The notes beneath the pieces were generated by a model. That model saw nothing but the letters and a program-made list of their open reading frames with translations. It did not search any database and had not been told where the DNA came from. From the NCBI GenBank assembly GCA_937887565.1, contig CALABS010000005.1, positions 15,789 through 79,788 of the forward strand: 64,000 bases of DNA, in the 5' to 3' direction. Position 1 is the stretch's first letter. Every line of letters starts with the position of its first letter. This document shows, in pieces, positions 45,257 through 52,513 of this stretch. Source of the DNA: an uncultured Rhodospirillaceae bacterium (lineage in GTDB: Bacteria > Pseudomonadota > Alphaproteobacteria > Rhodospirillales > Magnetospirillaceae). The position numbers and the translations under genes were made by a program.

Positions 45257-46672
45257 ATGAGCTTCGTGGAGAAGAAGATGCCCGAAAACAGCTTCGACCT
45301 GGTGGTCATCGGCGGCGGCCCCGGCGGCTATGTCGCCGCCATCCGCGCCGCCCAGCTGGGCATGAAGACTGCCGTTGTCGAGCGCGAGCATCTGGGCGGT
45401 ATCTGCCTCAACTGGGGCTGCATTCCCACCAAGGCCCTGCTGCGCTCGGCCGAGGTCTACCGCAACATGCGGCACGCCGCCGCCTACGGCCTGTCGGCCG
45501 GACAGGTCGGCTTCGACCTGCCGGCGGTGGTCAAGCGCTCCCGGGGCGTGTCGGCGCAGCTGAACGCCGGCGTCAAGGGGCTGCTGAAGAAGAACAAGGT
45601 CAGCGTGTTCGACGGCCACGGCAAGCTGGCCGGCAAGAACAAGGTGCAGGTCGAGGGCAAGGATGCCGGCGTCATCACCGCCCCGCACATCATCCTCGCC
45701 ACCGGAGCCCGCGCCCGCGTCCTGCCCGGGCTCGAGCCCGACGGAAAGTTCGTGTGGACCTACCGCGAGGCGCTGGTGCCCGATACCATGCCCAAGCGGC
45801 TGCTGGTCATCGGCTCGGGTGCCATCGGCATCGAATTCGCAAGCTTCTTCAACGCCCTGGGCAGTGACGTTACCGTGGTCGAAGTGATGGATCGGGTTCT
45901 TCCGGTGGAGGATGAGGAAATCTCCGCCTTCGCCCGCAAGGCCTTCGAGAAGCAGGGAATGACGATCCTGACCTCGGCCACCGTCAAGGGGTTGAAGAAG
46001 AACGCCGACGACGTCGCGGTGCAGGTGGAGATCGCCGGCAAGGTCCAGGACATCGTGGTCGACCGGGTCATCTCGGCGGTGGGTGTGACCGCCAATTCCG
46101 AGAACCTGGGCCTGGACGGCACCAAGGTCAGGCTGGAGCGCGGCCACGTGGTCACCAACCAATGGTGCGAGACCGACGAGCCCGGCGTCTACGCCATCGG
46201 CGATCTCACCGCGCCGCCGTGGCTGGCCCACAAGGCCTCCCACGAGGGCGTCATCTGCGTCGAGAAGATCGCCGGCCTCAACCACGTCCACCCCTTGAAC
46301 ATCCGCAACATCCCCGGCTGCACCTACTGCCATCCCCAGGTGGCCAGCGTCGGCCTGTCCGAGGCCAAGGCCAAGGAGAAGGGCTATGAGGTCAAGGTCG
46401 GCCGCTTCCCGTTCATCGGCAACGGCAAGGCCATCGCCCTGGGCGAGCCCGAGGGGCTGGTCAAGACGGTGTTCGACGCCAAGACCGGCGAACTGCTGGG
46501 CGCCCACATGATCGGCGCCGAGGTCACCGAGATGATCCAGGGCTACACGGTGGCCAAGACCCTGGAGACCACCGAGGCCGACCTGATGCACACCGTGTTC
46601 CCGCATCCGACCCTGTCGGAGATGATGCACGAGTCGGTGCTGGCGGCCTATGGGCGGGCGATTCACTTTTAG
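45257..46672 (+). CDS. lpd: Dihydrolipoyl dehydrogenase (E3)
   Basis: A 471-residue flavoprotein re-oxidising the lipoyl groups of PDH with NAD. FAD site VVIGGGPGGYVAAIRAAQLG, redox disulfide GGICLNWGCIPTK, NAD-site GSGAIGIEFASFF, and the His-Glu active-site segment FPHPTLSEMMHE are all intact. Translation probably starts at the ATG of MSFVEKK; a second ATG (MPENSF) lies seven codons in. It completes the PDH block. Confidence 0.97.
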   Translation: MSFVEKKMPENSFDLVVIGGGPGGYVAAIRAAQLGMKTAVVEREHLGGICLNWGCIPTKALLRSAEVYRNMRHAAAYGLSAGQVGFDLPAVVKRSRGVSAQLNAGVKGLLKKNKVSVFDGHGKLAGKNKVQVEGKDAGVITAPHIILATGARARVLPGLEPDGKFVWTYREALVPDTMPKRLLVIGSGAIGIEFASFFNALGSDVTVVEVMDRVLPVEDEEISAFARKAFEKQGMTILTSATVKGLKKNADDVAVQVEIAGKVQDIVVDRVISAVGVTANSENLGLDGTKVRLERGHVVTNQWCETDEPGVYAIGDLTAPPWLAHKASHEGVICVEKIAGLNHVHPLNIRNIPGCTYCHPQVASVGLSEAKAKEKGYEVKVGRFPFIGNGKAIALGEPEGLVKTVFDAKTGELLGAHMIGAEVTEMIQGYTVAKTLETTEADLMHTVFPHPTLSEMMHESVLAAYGRAIHF

Positions 46673-46713
46673 TTCGACATTGACGGCGGCGTTGGCTTGG
46701 GTGACAAGGGCTC

Positions 46714-47163
46714 ATGCTGACGCAGCCTCCTGGTAACCCGTTGTTGGTATGGACCGAAATCGCTCGCAACGTCGCCATCGTGCTTGCGGGCATGGTCGGT
46801 CTGGGCATCGCCTGGTGGCGAAGCCGGGCGGCGAATTTGCAGGCGCGGGCCGCCCTCGAACAATCCGAGCTTGCCCGGCGAGACCACATTACCGAGATAT
46901 TCGGTAAGGCCGTCGATCAGCTCGCCTCGGAGAAGCTCGAAGTTCGCCTCGGAGCGATCTATACTCTGTGGGCGATCTGTCAGGATAATCGCTACGGGGC
47001 CTACATCTGGCCCATACAGGAGACCCTGTCCGCTTACGTGCGTACCAAGGCGGCTTCCAGTGAGGCGGTTGGTGAGCCGGATATCAAGGCGATCCTTGAA
47101 ATGCTGCGCGACTTGGCTCGCCGTGGCGGGAATGGAGAGGGCGATGGGACTGAGAGTGCTTAA
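46714..47163 (+). CDS. Membrane-anchored N-terminal half of a pentapeptide-repeat protein
   Basis: A 149-residue protein with one membrane helix (IARNVAIVLAGMVGLGIAWW) and a cytosolic helical part (HITEIFGKAVDQLASEKLEVRLGAIYTLWAICQ, WPIQETLSAYVRTK, PDIKAILEMLRDL). In pentapeptide-repeat proteins with this N-terminus the repeats follow in the same chain. Here the frame ends GNGEGDGTESA and the repeats continue in another frame, so a one-base insertion, likely in the GGG at 47146-47148, has split the gene or the two are coupled. Confidence 0.7.
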   Translation: MLTQPPGNPLLVWTEIARNVAIVLAGMVGLGIAWWRSRAANLQARAALEQSELARRDHITEIFGKAVDQLASEKLEVRLGAIYTLWAICQDNRYGAYIWPIQETLSAYVRTKAASSEAVGEPDIKAILEMLRDLARRGGNGEGDGTESA

Positions 47164-47626
47164 TTTGGAAGGGGCCAAGATCCCCAAGTCCGACTGGAGC
47201 CGAGCGGTTCTCAATAACGCCCGTTTTTCGCAGACTGACCTCACTCGCTCGGATTTCAGCCGGTCGGTGCTGAATGGCGCCAATCTGCGGAAGGCCCGAC
47301 TGGTGGGAGCGAATTTCGAAGGGGCGGTGTTGAATAACGCGGACATCGCGGACGCGGATTTGACGGATGCAGGGCTCGCGGGAGCGGTCCTCAATGGCGC
47401 TCAGCTTCAGGGCGCATGCCTTCACGGTGCGAGCCTCACCGGGGCTGTATTGAATGGAGCCGACCTCTCCGGTGCGGATTTGACTGATGCGGATTTGGCG
47501 GGGGCGGTGCTGAATGGCGTCCGCCTCACCGGAGCAAATCTGGCTAGCGCCAAGAACCTGACCCGCGCACAGGTCAACTCCGCAGTGATCGACTCCACCA
47601 CCAAATTACCAGAATACCTTTCCTAG
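47144..47626 (+). CDS. Pentapeptide-repeat beta-helix protein
   Basis: A 160-residue protein (from ATG 47144; ATG 47132 is also possible). It is built of A(D/N)LxX pentapeptides that form a right-handed quadrilateral beta helix. About six 20-residue units each begin with a VLNN or VLNG motif (RAVLNNARF, GAVLNGAQL, GAVLNGADL), one unit per helix coil. It overlaps the end of the preceding frame and probably belongs to it. Function unknown. Confidence 0.75.
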   Translation: MGLRVLNLEGAKIPKSDWSRAVLNNARFSQTDLTRSDFSRSVLNGANLRKARLVGANFEGAVLNNADIADADLTDAGLAGAVLNGAQLQGACLHGASLTGAVLNGADLSGADLTDADLAGAVLNGVRLTGANLASAKNLTRAQVNSAVIDSTTKLPEYLS

Positions 47627-47636
47627 CGAGCGCATT

Positions 47637-48581
47637 TTGTCCGACAAGCCCCAACTCCGCCATCCCGAGAAGGCCAGGAAGCCCGACAATCCCAGCCCGC
47701 GCAAGCCCGACTGGATCCGGGTCAAGGCGCCGACCTCGGCCGAGGCCGCCGAGGTGCGCAAGCTGATGCGCGACAAGAACCTGCACACGGTGTGCGAGGA
47801 GGCGGCCTGCCCGAATATCGGCGAGTGCTGGAAGCACCGCCACGCCACCTTCATGATCCTCGGCGACACCTGCACGCGGGCCTGTGCCTTCTGCAACGTC
47901 AAGACCGGCAAGCCCGGCGCCGTCGACGTGACGGAGCCCGAGAACCTGGCCGAGAGCGTCACCTCCATGGGGCTTAGGCACGTGGTCATCACCTCGGTGG
48001 ACCGCGACGACCTGGCCGACGGCGGCGCCTTCCAGTTCGTGGCCTGCATCGAGCGGGTGCGCGCCGCCAGCCCCGACTGCACCGTCGAGGTGCTGACCCC
48101 CGATTTCCGCGACAAGCCCGGCGCCATCGACGCCGTCGCCAGGGCGCGCCCCGACGTGTTCAACCATAACCTCGAGACCGTGCCGCGCCTTTACCCCACC
48201 ATCCGGCCCGGCGCCCGCTATTTCGAGTCCCTGCGCCTGCTGCAGCGGGTCAAGGAGGTGGATGGCTCCATCTTCACCAAGTCCGGCATCATGGTCGGCC
48301 TGGGCGAGGACCGCGCCGAGGTGCTGCAGGTGATGGACGACATGCGCTCGGCCGGGGTGGATTTCATCACCATCGGCCAGTACCTGCAGCCGACGCTCAA
48401 GCACTGCGCGGTGGACCGCTTCGTCACCCCCGACGAGTTCGAGGACTACAAGGCGGTCGCCAAGGCCAAGGGCTTCCTGATGGTGTCGGCGTCGCCGCTG
48501 ACCCGCTCGTCCCACCATGCCGACCGCGATTTCGCCGAGCTGAAGGCGGCGCGCGCCAAGCTGACCAGCGCGGCGGAGTAG
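47637..48581 (+). CDS. lipA: Lipoyl synthase
   Basis: A 314-residue radical-SAM enzyme that inserts sulfur into protein-bound octanoate, needed for the PDH lipoyl domains encoded just upstream. The auxiliary-cluster motif is CEEAACPNIGEC, the radical-SAM triad CTRACAFCNV, and the C-terminal SPLTRSSHHA is present. The only suitable start is TTG at 47637 (then SDKPQLRHPE); no in-frame ATG or good ribosome site lies before it. This may mark the boundary where the pentapeptide gene was inserted. Confidence 0.93.
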   Translation: MSDKPQLRHPEKARKPDNPSPRKPDWIRVKAPTSAEAAEVRKLMRDKNLHTVCEEAACPNIGECWKHRHATFMILGDTCTRACAFCNVKTGKPGAVDVTEPENLAESVTSMGLRHVVITSVDRDDLADGGAFQFVACIERVRAASPDCTVEVLTPDFRDKPGAIDAVARARPDVFNHNLETVPRLYPTIRPGARYFESLRLLQRVKEVDGSIFTKSGIMVGLGEDRAEVLQVMDDMRSAGVDFITIGQYLQPTLKHCAVDRFVTPDEFEDYKAVAKAKGFLMVSASPLTRSSHHADRDFAELKAARAKLTSAAE

Positions 48582-48589
48582 GGGCGGGC

Positions 48590-49057
48590 ATGCCGACGCA
48601 CGCCGAGAAGCGCTATCTGCCCTACACGGTGGACCAGTTGTTCGAGATGGTCGCGGACGTGGAGAGGTATCCGCAGTTCTTGCCCTGGTGCGTGGCCGCC
48701 CGCATCCGCCGCCGCGACGGCGACACCTTCTTCGCCGACCTGATCATCGGCTTCAAGATGATCCGCGAGCGCTATACCTCGAAGGTGGTGTGCGACCGCG
48801 AGCGCTCGCGCATCGACGTCACCTATACCGAGGGGCCGTTCCAGTATCTCAACAACCACTGGATCTTCGAACCGGCGCCCGACGGCGGCACCACCATCGA
48901 CTTCTTCGTGGATTTCGAGTTCAAGTCCAAGATCCTGCAGAAGGTGATGGGGGCGCTGTTCAACGAGGCGGTGCGGCTGATGGTGCATTCCTTCGAGAAG
49001 CGGGCCCGGCATATCTATGGTCCCGACGGGCGCGGGGCCTCCGTCACGCCGGCGTGA
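48590..49057 (+). CDS. Coq10/RatA-type START-domain protein
   Basis: A 155-residue SRPBCC/START protein with N-terminal LPYTVDQLFEMVADVERYPQFLPWC, which is the signature shared by mitochondrial Coq10 and bacterial RatA. Coq10 proteins bind ubiquinone and support respiration; the RatA name comes from ribosome association in E. coli. It follows lipA by 8 bp, as in many alphaproteobacteria. Its end overlaps the convergent exoD gene. Confidence 0.88.
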   Translation: MPTHAEKRYLPYTVDQLFEMVADVERYPQFLPWCVAARIRRRDGDTFFADLIIGFKMIRERYTSKVVCDRERSRIDVTYTEGPFQYLNNHWIFEPAPDGGTTIDFFVDFEFKSKILQKVMGALFNEAVRLMVHSFEKRARHIYGPDGRGASVTPA

Positions 49058-49658
49058 ACGCCGCGATGCCTCCCCATACCAGCAGGCCCGCCGCCCCCGC
49101 CGACACCGCCGACAACCCGTAGCCGGCCAGCAGCCAGGCGCCGTCCTGGCGCACCAGGCCGCCGGCCAGGGCGAAGATGGCCAGGGCCGGCAGCGGATTG
49201 CCGAACGGGATCGGCAGGGCCAGCAGCAGGCCTTGCAGGGTGATCGCCGCGCGGGCCGCCAAATGGCCGCCGCCCCGCGCCAGATGGGGCAGGACCGGGC
49301 GCCAGCGGCGTTCGACCCGCCGCACCAGCGGAACGGCGCGGGCGATGGCCTTGCGGACCAGGCCGGCGGGCAGACGGCGGCGGGCGAGGAATGGCGGCAA
49401 CGGGGCGTCGCTGCCGAGGGCCCGCAACGACAGCCAGACGATGGCCGTTCCCACCGCCGCGCCCAGCGGCACGCCGGGCGACGGCAGGCCGGCGACGGCG
49501 GCGAGGACCATCAGCAAGAGGGGGACCGACCCGCCCGCCATCCGGGCATGGGCGTCGCCCAGGGTTCCGGCGTCTCCGGCGCATCGGGGCGGCAGGGACG
49601 CCAGGGCGCGGGCCAGCGGCGCCGGGTGCCGCTTCCTCCTATTCCTCGGCGACGGCAT
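49044..49658 (-). CDS. ExoD-family membrane protein
   Basis: A 204-residue membrane protein with about four helices and the ExoD pattern (GVPLGAAVGTAIVWLSLRAL, PFLARRRLPAG, LPIPFGNPLPALAIFALAGGLVRQDG). ExoD is linked to exopolysaccharide production in rhizobia, with an unknown mechanism. It overlaps the ATPase zeta gene (20 bp) and the end of the Coq10-like gene. Confidence 0.82.
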   Translation of the reverse strand: MPSPRNRRKRHPAPLARALASLPPRCAGDAGTLGDAHARMAGGSVPLLLMVLAAVAGLPSPGVPLGAAVGTAIVWLSLRALGSDAPLPPFLARRRLPAGLVRKAIARAVPLVRRVERRWRPVLPHLARGGGHLAARAAITLQGLLLALPIPFGNPLPALAIFALAGGLVRQDGAWLLAGYGLSAVSAGAAGLLVWGGIAAFTPA

Positions 49659-49932
49659 GGGCCGCCTCGGCGAGGCAGCGCTCCAACTCGGTGCGCAGGC
49701 GGGCGGCGTCGATGGCGGTGTCGGCGGCCACCTTGCGGATGACGTCCTCGTCGCCCGCCTCCTCGAAATCGGCCATCACCACGTCGCGGGCATAGGCGGC
49801 GGCGGCGTCTTCCGCCAATCCCCTCTGCGCGGCGGCCCACAGGCCGAACAGGCGCACCCCCCGCGAGCGGGCGCGGAAGGCGCGTTCGTCGTCCAAGGCG
49901 GCCTTGGCGTCGGTCAGGCGGGTGTCGGGCAT
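49639..49932 (-). CDS. F1-ATPase inhibitor zeta subunit (DUF1476)
   Basis: A 97-residue helical protein with the alphaproteobacterial zeta-subunit core RLFGLWAAAQRGLAEDAAAAYARDVVMADFEEAGDEDVIRKV. Zeta binds F1 and blocks ATP hydrolysis. The N-terminal inhibitory segment is shorter and differs from the usual Paracoccus form. The family is restricted to alphaproteobacteria, which supports the taxonomic call. Confidence 0.9.
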   Translation of the reverse strand: MPDTRLTDAKAALDDERAFRARSRGVRLFGLWAAAQRGLAEDAAAAYARDVVMADFEEAGDEDVIRKVAADTAIDAARLRTELERCLAEAAHAVAEE

Positions 49933-49973
49933 GGTCGTCTCCTGGGATACGTGGCGATATCCAGGAAATGGTG

Positions 49974-50034
49974 CGACTCCGTTGGCGGTAAATGGAGCCG
50001 GAGTCGACTCTATTGATAGGGATACGTTATCAAT
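49974..50034. repeat. Paired inverted repeats at the end of the nif operon
   Basis: CGACTCCG/CGGAGTCG (49974-49981 and 49999-50006) and ATTGATA/TATCAAT (50012-50018 and 50028-50034) lie between the ArsC-like gene and the zeta-subunit gene. The second dyad overlaps the ArsC-like stop. They may terminate the nif transcript or serve as operator for the downstream genes. Confidence 0.4.
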
Positions 50035-50434
50035 CGCAGCGATGGGCCTCGCTGGGGCAGTCGTCGCCGATGGGCTTGCCGGCCTTCAGCCCGATCCATG
50101 CATCGACCTTGTCGTCCTCGAATCCCACCATGCGGATGCCGCCCGATTCCATCAGCGGGCGGCGGATGAACAGGGGTTCGGCGCACATCAGGGCCAGGGC
50201 GTCGGATTCGCCGTAGAGCCCGGGATCGACGTCGCCCGATTTCACCCCCGGATGCGAGCGGTTGAACCAGTCCGCCACCGGCCGGTCGCCGAAGAAGGGG
50301 CGCAGCGTTTCCGGGCGCCAGGGCTCGGCCAGCAGGTCGCGGACCAGCACCACATGGCCGGACGCCATCAACAACGCCTTCTGCCGCGCGTTACCGGCGC
50401 AGCCGGGCTTTTCATAGAAGGTGACGAAGGCCAT
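50030..50434 (-). CDS. Nitrogenase-associated ArsC/Spx-like protein
   Basis: A 134-residue thioredoxin-fold protein of the ArsC/Spx type (VTFYEKPGCAGNARQKALL, then LRPFFGDRPVADWFNRSHP). The family is found with nif genes (TIGR01616-like). The redox cysteine C10 is present but not the arsenate reductase set. The ATG at 50434 has GGAGGAG before it. It is the last gene of the nif run. Its role in nitrogen fixation is unknown. Confidence 0.85.
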   Translation of the reverse strand: MAFVTFYEKPGCAGNARQKALLMASGHVVLVRDLLAEPWRPETLRPFFGDRPVADWFNRSHPGVKSGDVDPGLYGESDALALMCAEPLFIRRPLMESGGIRMVGFEDDKVDAWIGLKAGKPIGDDCPSEAHRCD

Positions 50435-50453
50435 GGGCTCCTCCGAAGGTTCA

Positions 50454-50485
50454 GAAGGGGCGCCCCGTGCCGGTGGCGCCCCTTC
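50454..50485 (-). other. Strong intercistronic hairpin
   Basis: GAAGGGGCGCC (50454-50464) pairs perfectly with GGCGCCCCTTC (50475-50485) around a 10-base loop, between the ferredoxin and the ArsC-like gene. There is no U-run, so it may be an attenuating or RNA-stabilising structure. Confidence 0.55.
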
Positions 50486-50518
50486 CTCTATCGACCTGCG
50501 TTCCGCTTCCGCCACCTG

Positions 50519-50905
50519 TCAACGACGCAGGTCGATCTCCACACCGGGCTCGCCGGTGAACTCCACCAGGATGTCCTGGTCCAGCACGATGTACTGGCAG
50601 GCCAGGCGATAAGGCGGGGTCATGTCCTCGACCTCGGCCTTGGCCAGCCATTCCTTGGTCAGCTTGCCATTGACCGAAAGGGTCAGCTTTTCCTTCTCGG
50701 TCAGGTTCTGGGCCTTGGGCTGGTTGGGGCCCAGATAGGTCACCTTGATGAGGCACGAGCCGCATTCGCCGTCCTGGCACTGGCAGGGAATGTCGATGTT
50801 GTGCTGCTTCGCCAGCGCCAGCAGGGTGCCGCGATGATCGCCGGCCACCGCGTAGACGGTGATGTCCTTGGGCAGCGTCGGGCCGCTGAAGGTAACGTTG
50901 GCCAT
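50519..50905 (-). CDS. [2Fe-2S] ferredoxin of the nif operon
   Basis: A 128-residue plant-type ferredoxin. Ligands are in PCQCQDGECGSCLIKV (first three cysteines of the C-x4-C-x2-C pattern) and the last in RLACQYIV. It lies in the nif run after the SIR2-like gene. It could carry electrons to nitrogenase or to cofactor synthesis. It differs from the 4Fe-4S FdxN encoded beside nifB. Which donor feeds it is unknown. Confidence 0.88.
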   Translation of the reverse strand: MANVTFSGPTLPKDITVYAVAGDHRGTLLALAKQHNIDIPCQCQDGECGSCLIKVTYLGPNQPKAQNLTEKEKLTLSVNGKLTKEWLAKAEVEDMTPPYRLACQYIVLDQDILVEFTGEPGVEIDLRR

Positions 50906-50936
50906 TAGGGGGTCCCTCTCTTTATGGGTTTTGGTT

Positions 50937-51785
50937 TCAGGTTTCCGCCACCGCGCCGGTCAGAAGGCCGGCGGCCTCGGCCAGCGGCAGCACCAGCGGC
51001 GTGATTCCCTCGGTGGCAAGGAACTTGATCTCGTTCTTGGTCAGGTCCTCGGGCACCACGGCGTAGTGCGGCCCGCCCGAGCGCTTGATGATGCAGCGCG
51101 CGAAGGTGCGCAGGATCTGGTCGTAGAAGCGGCAGCCCAGGAACACGAAGCCGCGCCCGTTCCGGCGCTTCTGGACCTCGGCCGGGATGGGGGTCTGGAT
51201 GTCGATGTCGGTCAGCACCTCGACGTAATCCGCGTCCGAGGCCAGCACGTCGCCGGCCGGCTGGGCGGCGCCATGGGGCTTGTAGAGCACGGTTCGCCAG
51301 CCGGCAGCCTCGGCTTCCGGACGTTCGATGCCGTCGGCGGCATAGGCGCGCGTCCACGGCGCCTCGGACAGGCGGCGGGCCTTGCTGGCCCCCTGGATCT
51401 GGCCCCAGTCGGAGCGCCCGGCCAGGGCCGCGCGCAGGGTGCCGTCGTACCAGGTGTCCACGATCAGCGGCAACTCGGTCAGGCTCGCCAGCCACCGGTG
51501 GAGCGGGCTGGGCTCGGGGACGGGCTTGAAGAAATCCGCCATCAGCCGGTCAAGGGTGACCCGGTGGCGGAAGCTCTCGATGTATTGGGACGTGTGCCAC
51601 AGGTTGTTGCGGATGCGCCCGGGCACCGCCACCTTGGACGACAGCAGATGCGACAGCTCGCGCGCCCCCGCCGGCACCGGCGACTCGCCTCCCAACGTCA
51701 GCACCTCGGGCCCCAGATAGGGGATGAGGCGGCCGGCGGCGATCTCGGCGGACAACTCGGTCAGGATGGCGCGGGCGTCGGTCAT
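50937..51785 (-). CDS. SIR2-like protein of the nif operon
   Basis: A 282-residue protein with a SIR2-like Rossmann fold: N-terminal LIPYLGPEVL in place of the GAGxS motif, LPLIVDTWYDG, VLYKPHG, and GFVFLGCRFYDQ near the C-terminus. Homologues occur in nif operons of Rhodospirillales. The classical sirtuin catalytic histidine and zinc cysteines are not evident. It is separated from nifT by six bp. Function unknown. Confidence 0.78.
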   Translation of the reverse strand: MTDARAILTELSAEIAAGRLIPYLGPEVLTLGGESPVPAGARELSHLLSSKVAVPGRIRNNLWHTSQYIESFRHRVTLDRLMADFFKPVPEPSPLHRWLASLTELPLIVDTWYDGTLRAALAGRSDWGQIQGASKARRLSEAPWTRAYAADGIERPEAEAAGWRTVLYKPHGAAQPAGDVLASDADYVEVLTDIDIQTPIPAEVQKRRNGRGFVFLGCRFYDQILRTFARCIIKRSGGPHYAVVPEDLTKNEIKFLATEGITPLVLPLAEAAGLLTGAVAET

Positions 51786-51791
51786 CGCGGA

Positions 51792-52007
51792 TCAGTCCTC
51801 CTCGTCGCTCAGCTTGCGGGCGTCGACGGTGATGGGCAGCGGCGTGTCGGCCGGCATGTCGGGCATCTGGAACTTCCAGCCGTTTCCAATGGTGACCACG
51901 CCGCCCCAGGGGGTGTCGCCCTCCATGGCGATGACCTTTTCCTCGAGGTCCTTCTTGGCGACGTAGATTTCGTAGTGGTCGGCCTTCTTGCGCAGGGTCA
52001 CCTTCAT
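51792..52007 (-). CDS. nifT: NifT/FixU protein
   Basis: A 71-residue protein with the NifT signature (MKVTLRKKADHYEIYVAKKDLEE, WGGVVTIGNGWKFQMP). It is a small nif-associated protein without known enzymatic activity. Its start overlaps the stop of nifZ by four bases, so they are translationally coupled. Confidence 0.92.
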   Translation of the reverse strand: MKVTLRKKADHYEIYVAKKDLEEKVIAMEGDTPWGGVVTIGNGWKFQMPDMPADTPLPITVDARKLSDEED

Positions 52008-52270
52008 CCCGGGTCCTCCATGCCCTCGAGTTCCACCGACCGCATCCCCAGGAGAATGCCGCGATCGACGAAATCGATGGTGTAGATGTAGAAGCGGTTG
52101 AGATAGGTGCCGATGGACTTCACGTAGCCGATCTCTCCGGCTTCCAGCAGGTAGTCTCCGCGCTGGTACCCGGGAAAGGTGCCGTCGTTGCGGATGGCCT
52201 TGAGCGAGCGGACCTTGTCTCCGGGCTCGAAGATCGGGTCGTCGTAGAGTTCGCTGGGCGTGGTGTCCAT
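52004..52270 (-). CDS. nifZ: NifZ
   Basis: An 88-residue protein with the NifZ features FEPGDKVRSLKAIRNDGTFPG and GEIGYVKSIGTYLNRFYIYTIDF. NifZ helps mature the P-cluster of the MoFe protein. The ATG at 52270 is chosen with GGGGAGAGG in front. It lies between fdxN and nifT. Confidence 0.92.
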   Translation of the reverse strand: MDTTPSELYDDPIFEPGDKVRSLKAIRNDGTFPGYQRGDYLLEAGEIGYVKSIGTYLNRFYIYTIDFVDRGILLGMRSVELEGMEDPG

Positions 52271-52287
52271 CGGCCTCTCCCCGTCGG

Positions 52288-52482
52288 CTAGGCGGCGATC
52301 AGCGTGATGCAGTCGTCGACCGGGCAGGCCTCGACGCACTTCGGGTCGTCGCCGTCGCACTCGGTGCAGGTCTTGGCCTTGATGATGAAGGTGCCGTCCT
52401 TCTCCTTGATGGAGCCGGTGGGGCATTCCAGTTCGCAGGCGCCGCAGGCGGTGCAGGTATCCGCGTCGATCTGATAGGCCAT
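52288..52482 (-). CDS. fdxN: 2[4Fe-4S] ferredoxin FdxN
   Basis: A 64-residue ferredoxin with two cluster motifs: DTCTACGACELECPTG and KTCTECDGDDPKCVEACP. The second has an insertion between its cysteines typical of nif-type ferredoxins. FdxN delivers electrons to nitrogenase or to NifB. It lies 31 bp after nifB with a good ribosome site. Confidence 0.93.
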   Translation of the reverse strand: MAYQIDADTCTACGACELECPTGSIKEKDGTFIIKAKTCTECDGDDPKCVEACPVDDCITLIAA

Positions 52483-52513
52483 GGTTGTGGTCTCCTTGCT
52501 TTGGGCTGGTGCT

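Noticed and set aside
47190..47560. Possible CRISPR-like or satellite repeat with 60-bp period
   Set aside because: The period is explained by 20-residue pentapeptide coils in a coding frame; units are degenerate and have no spacers.
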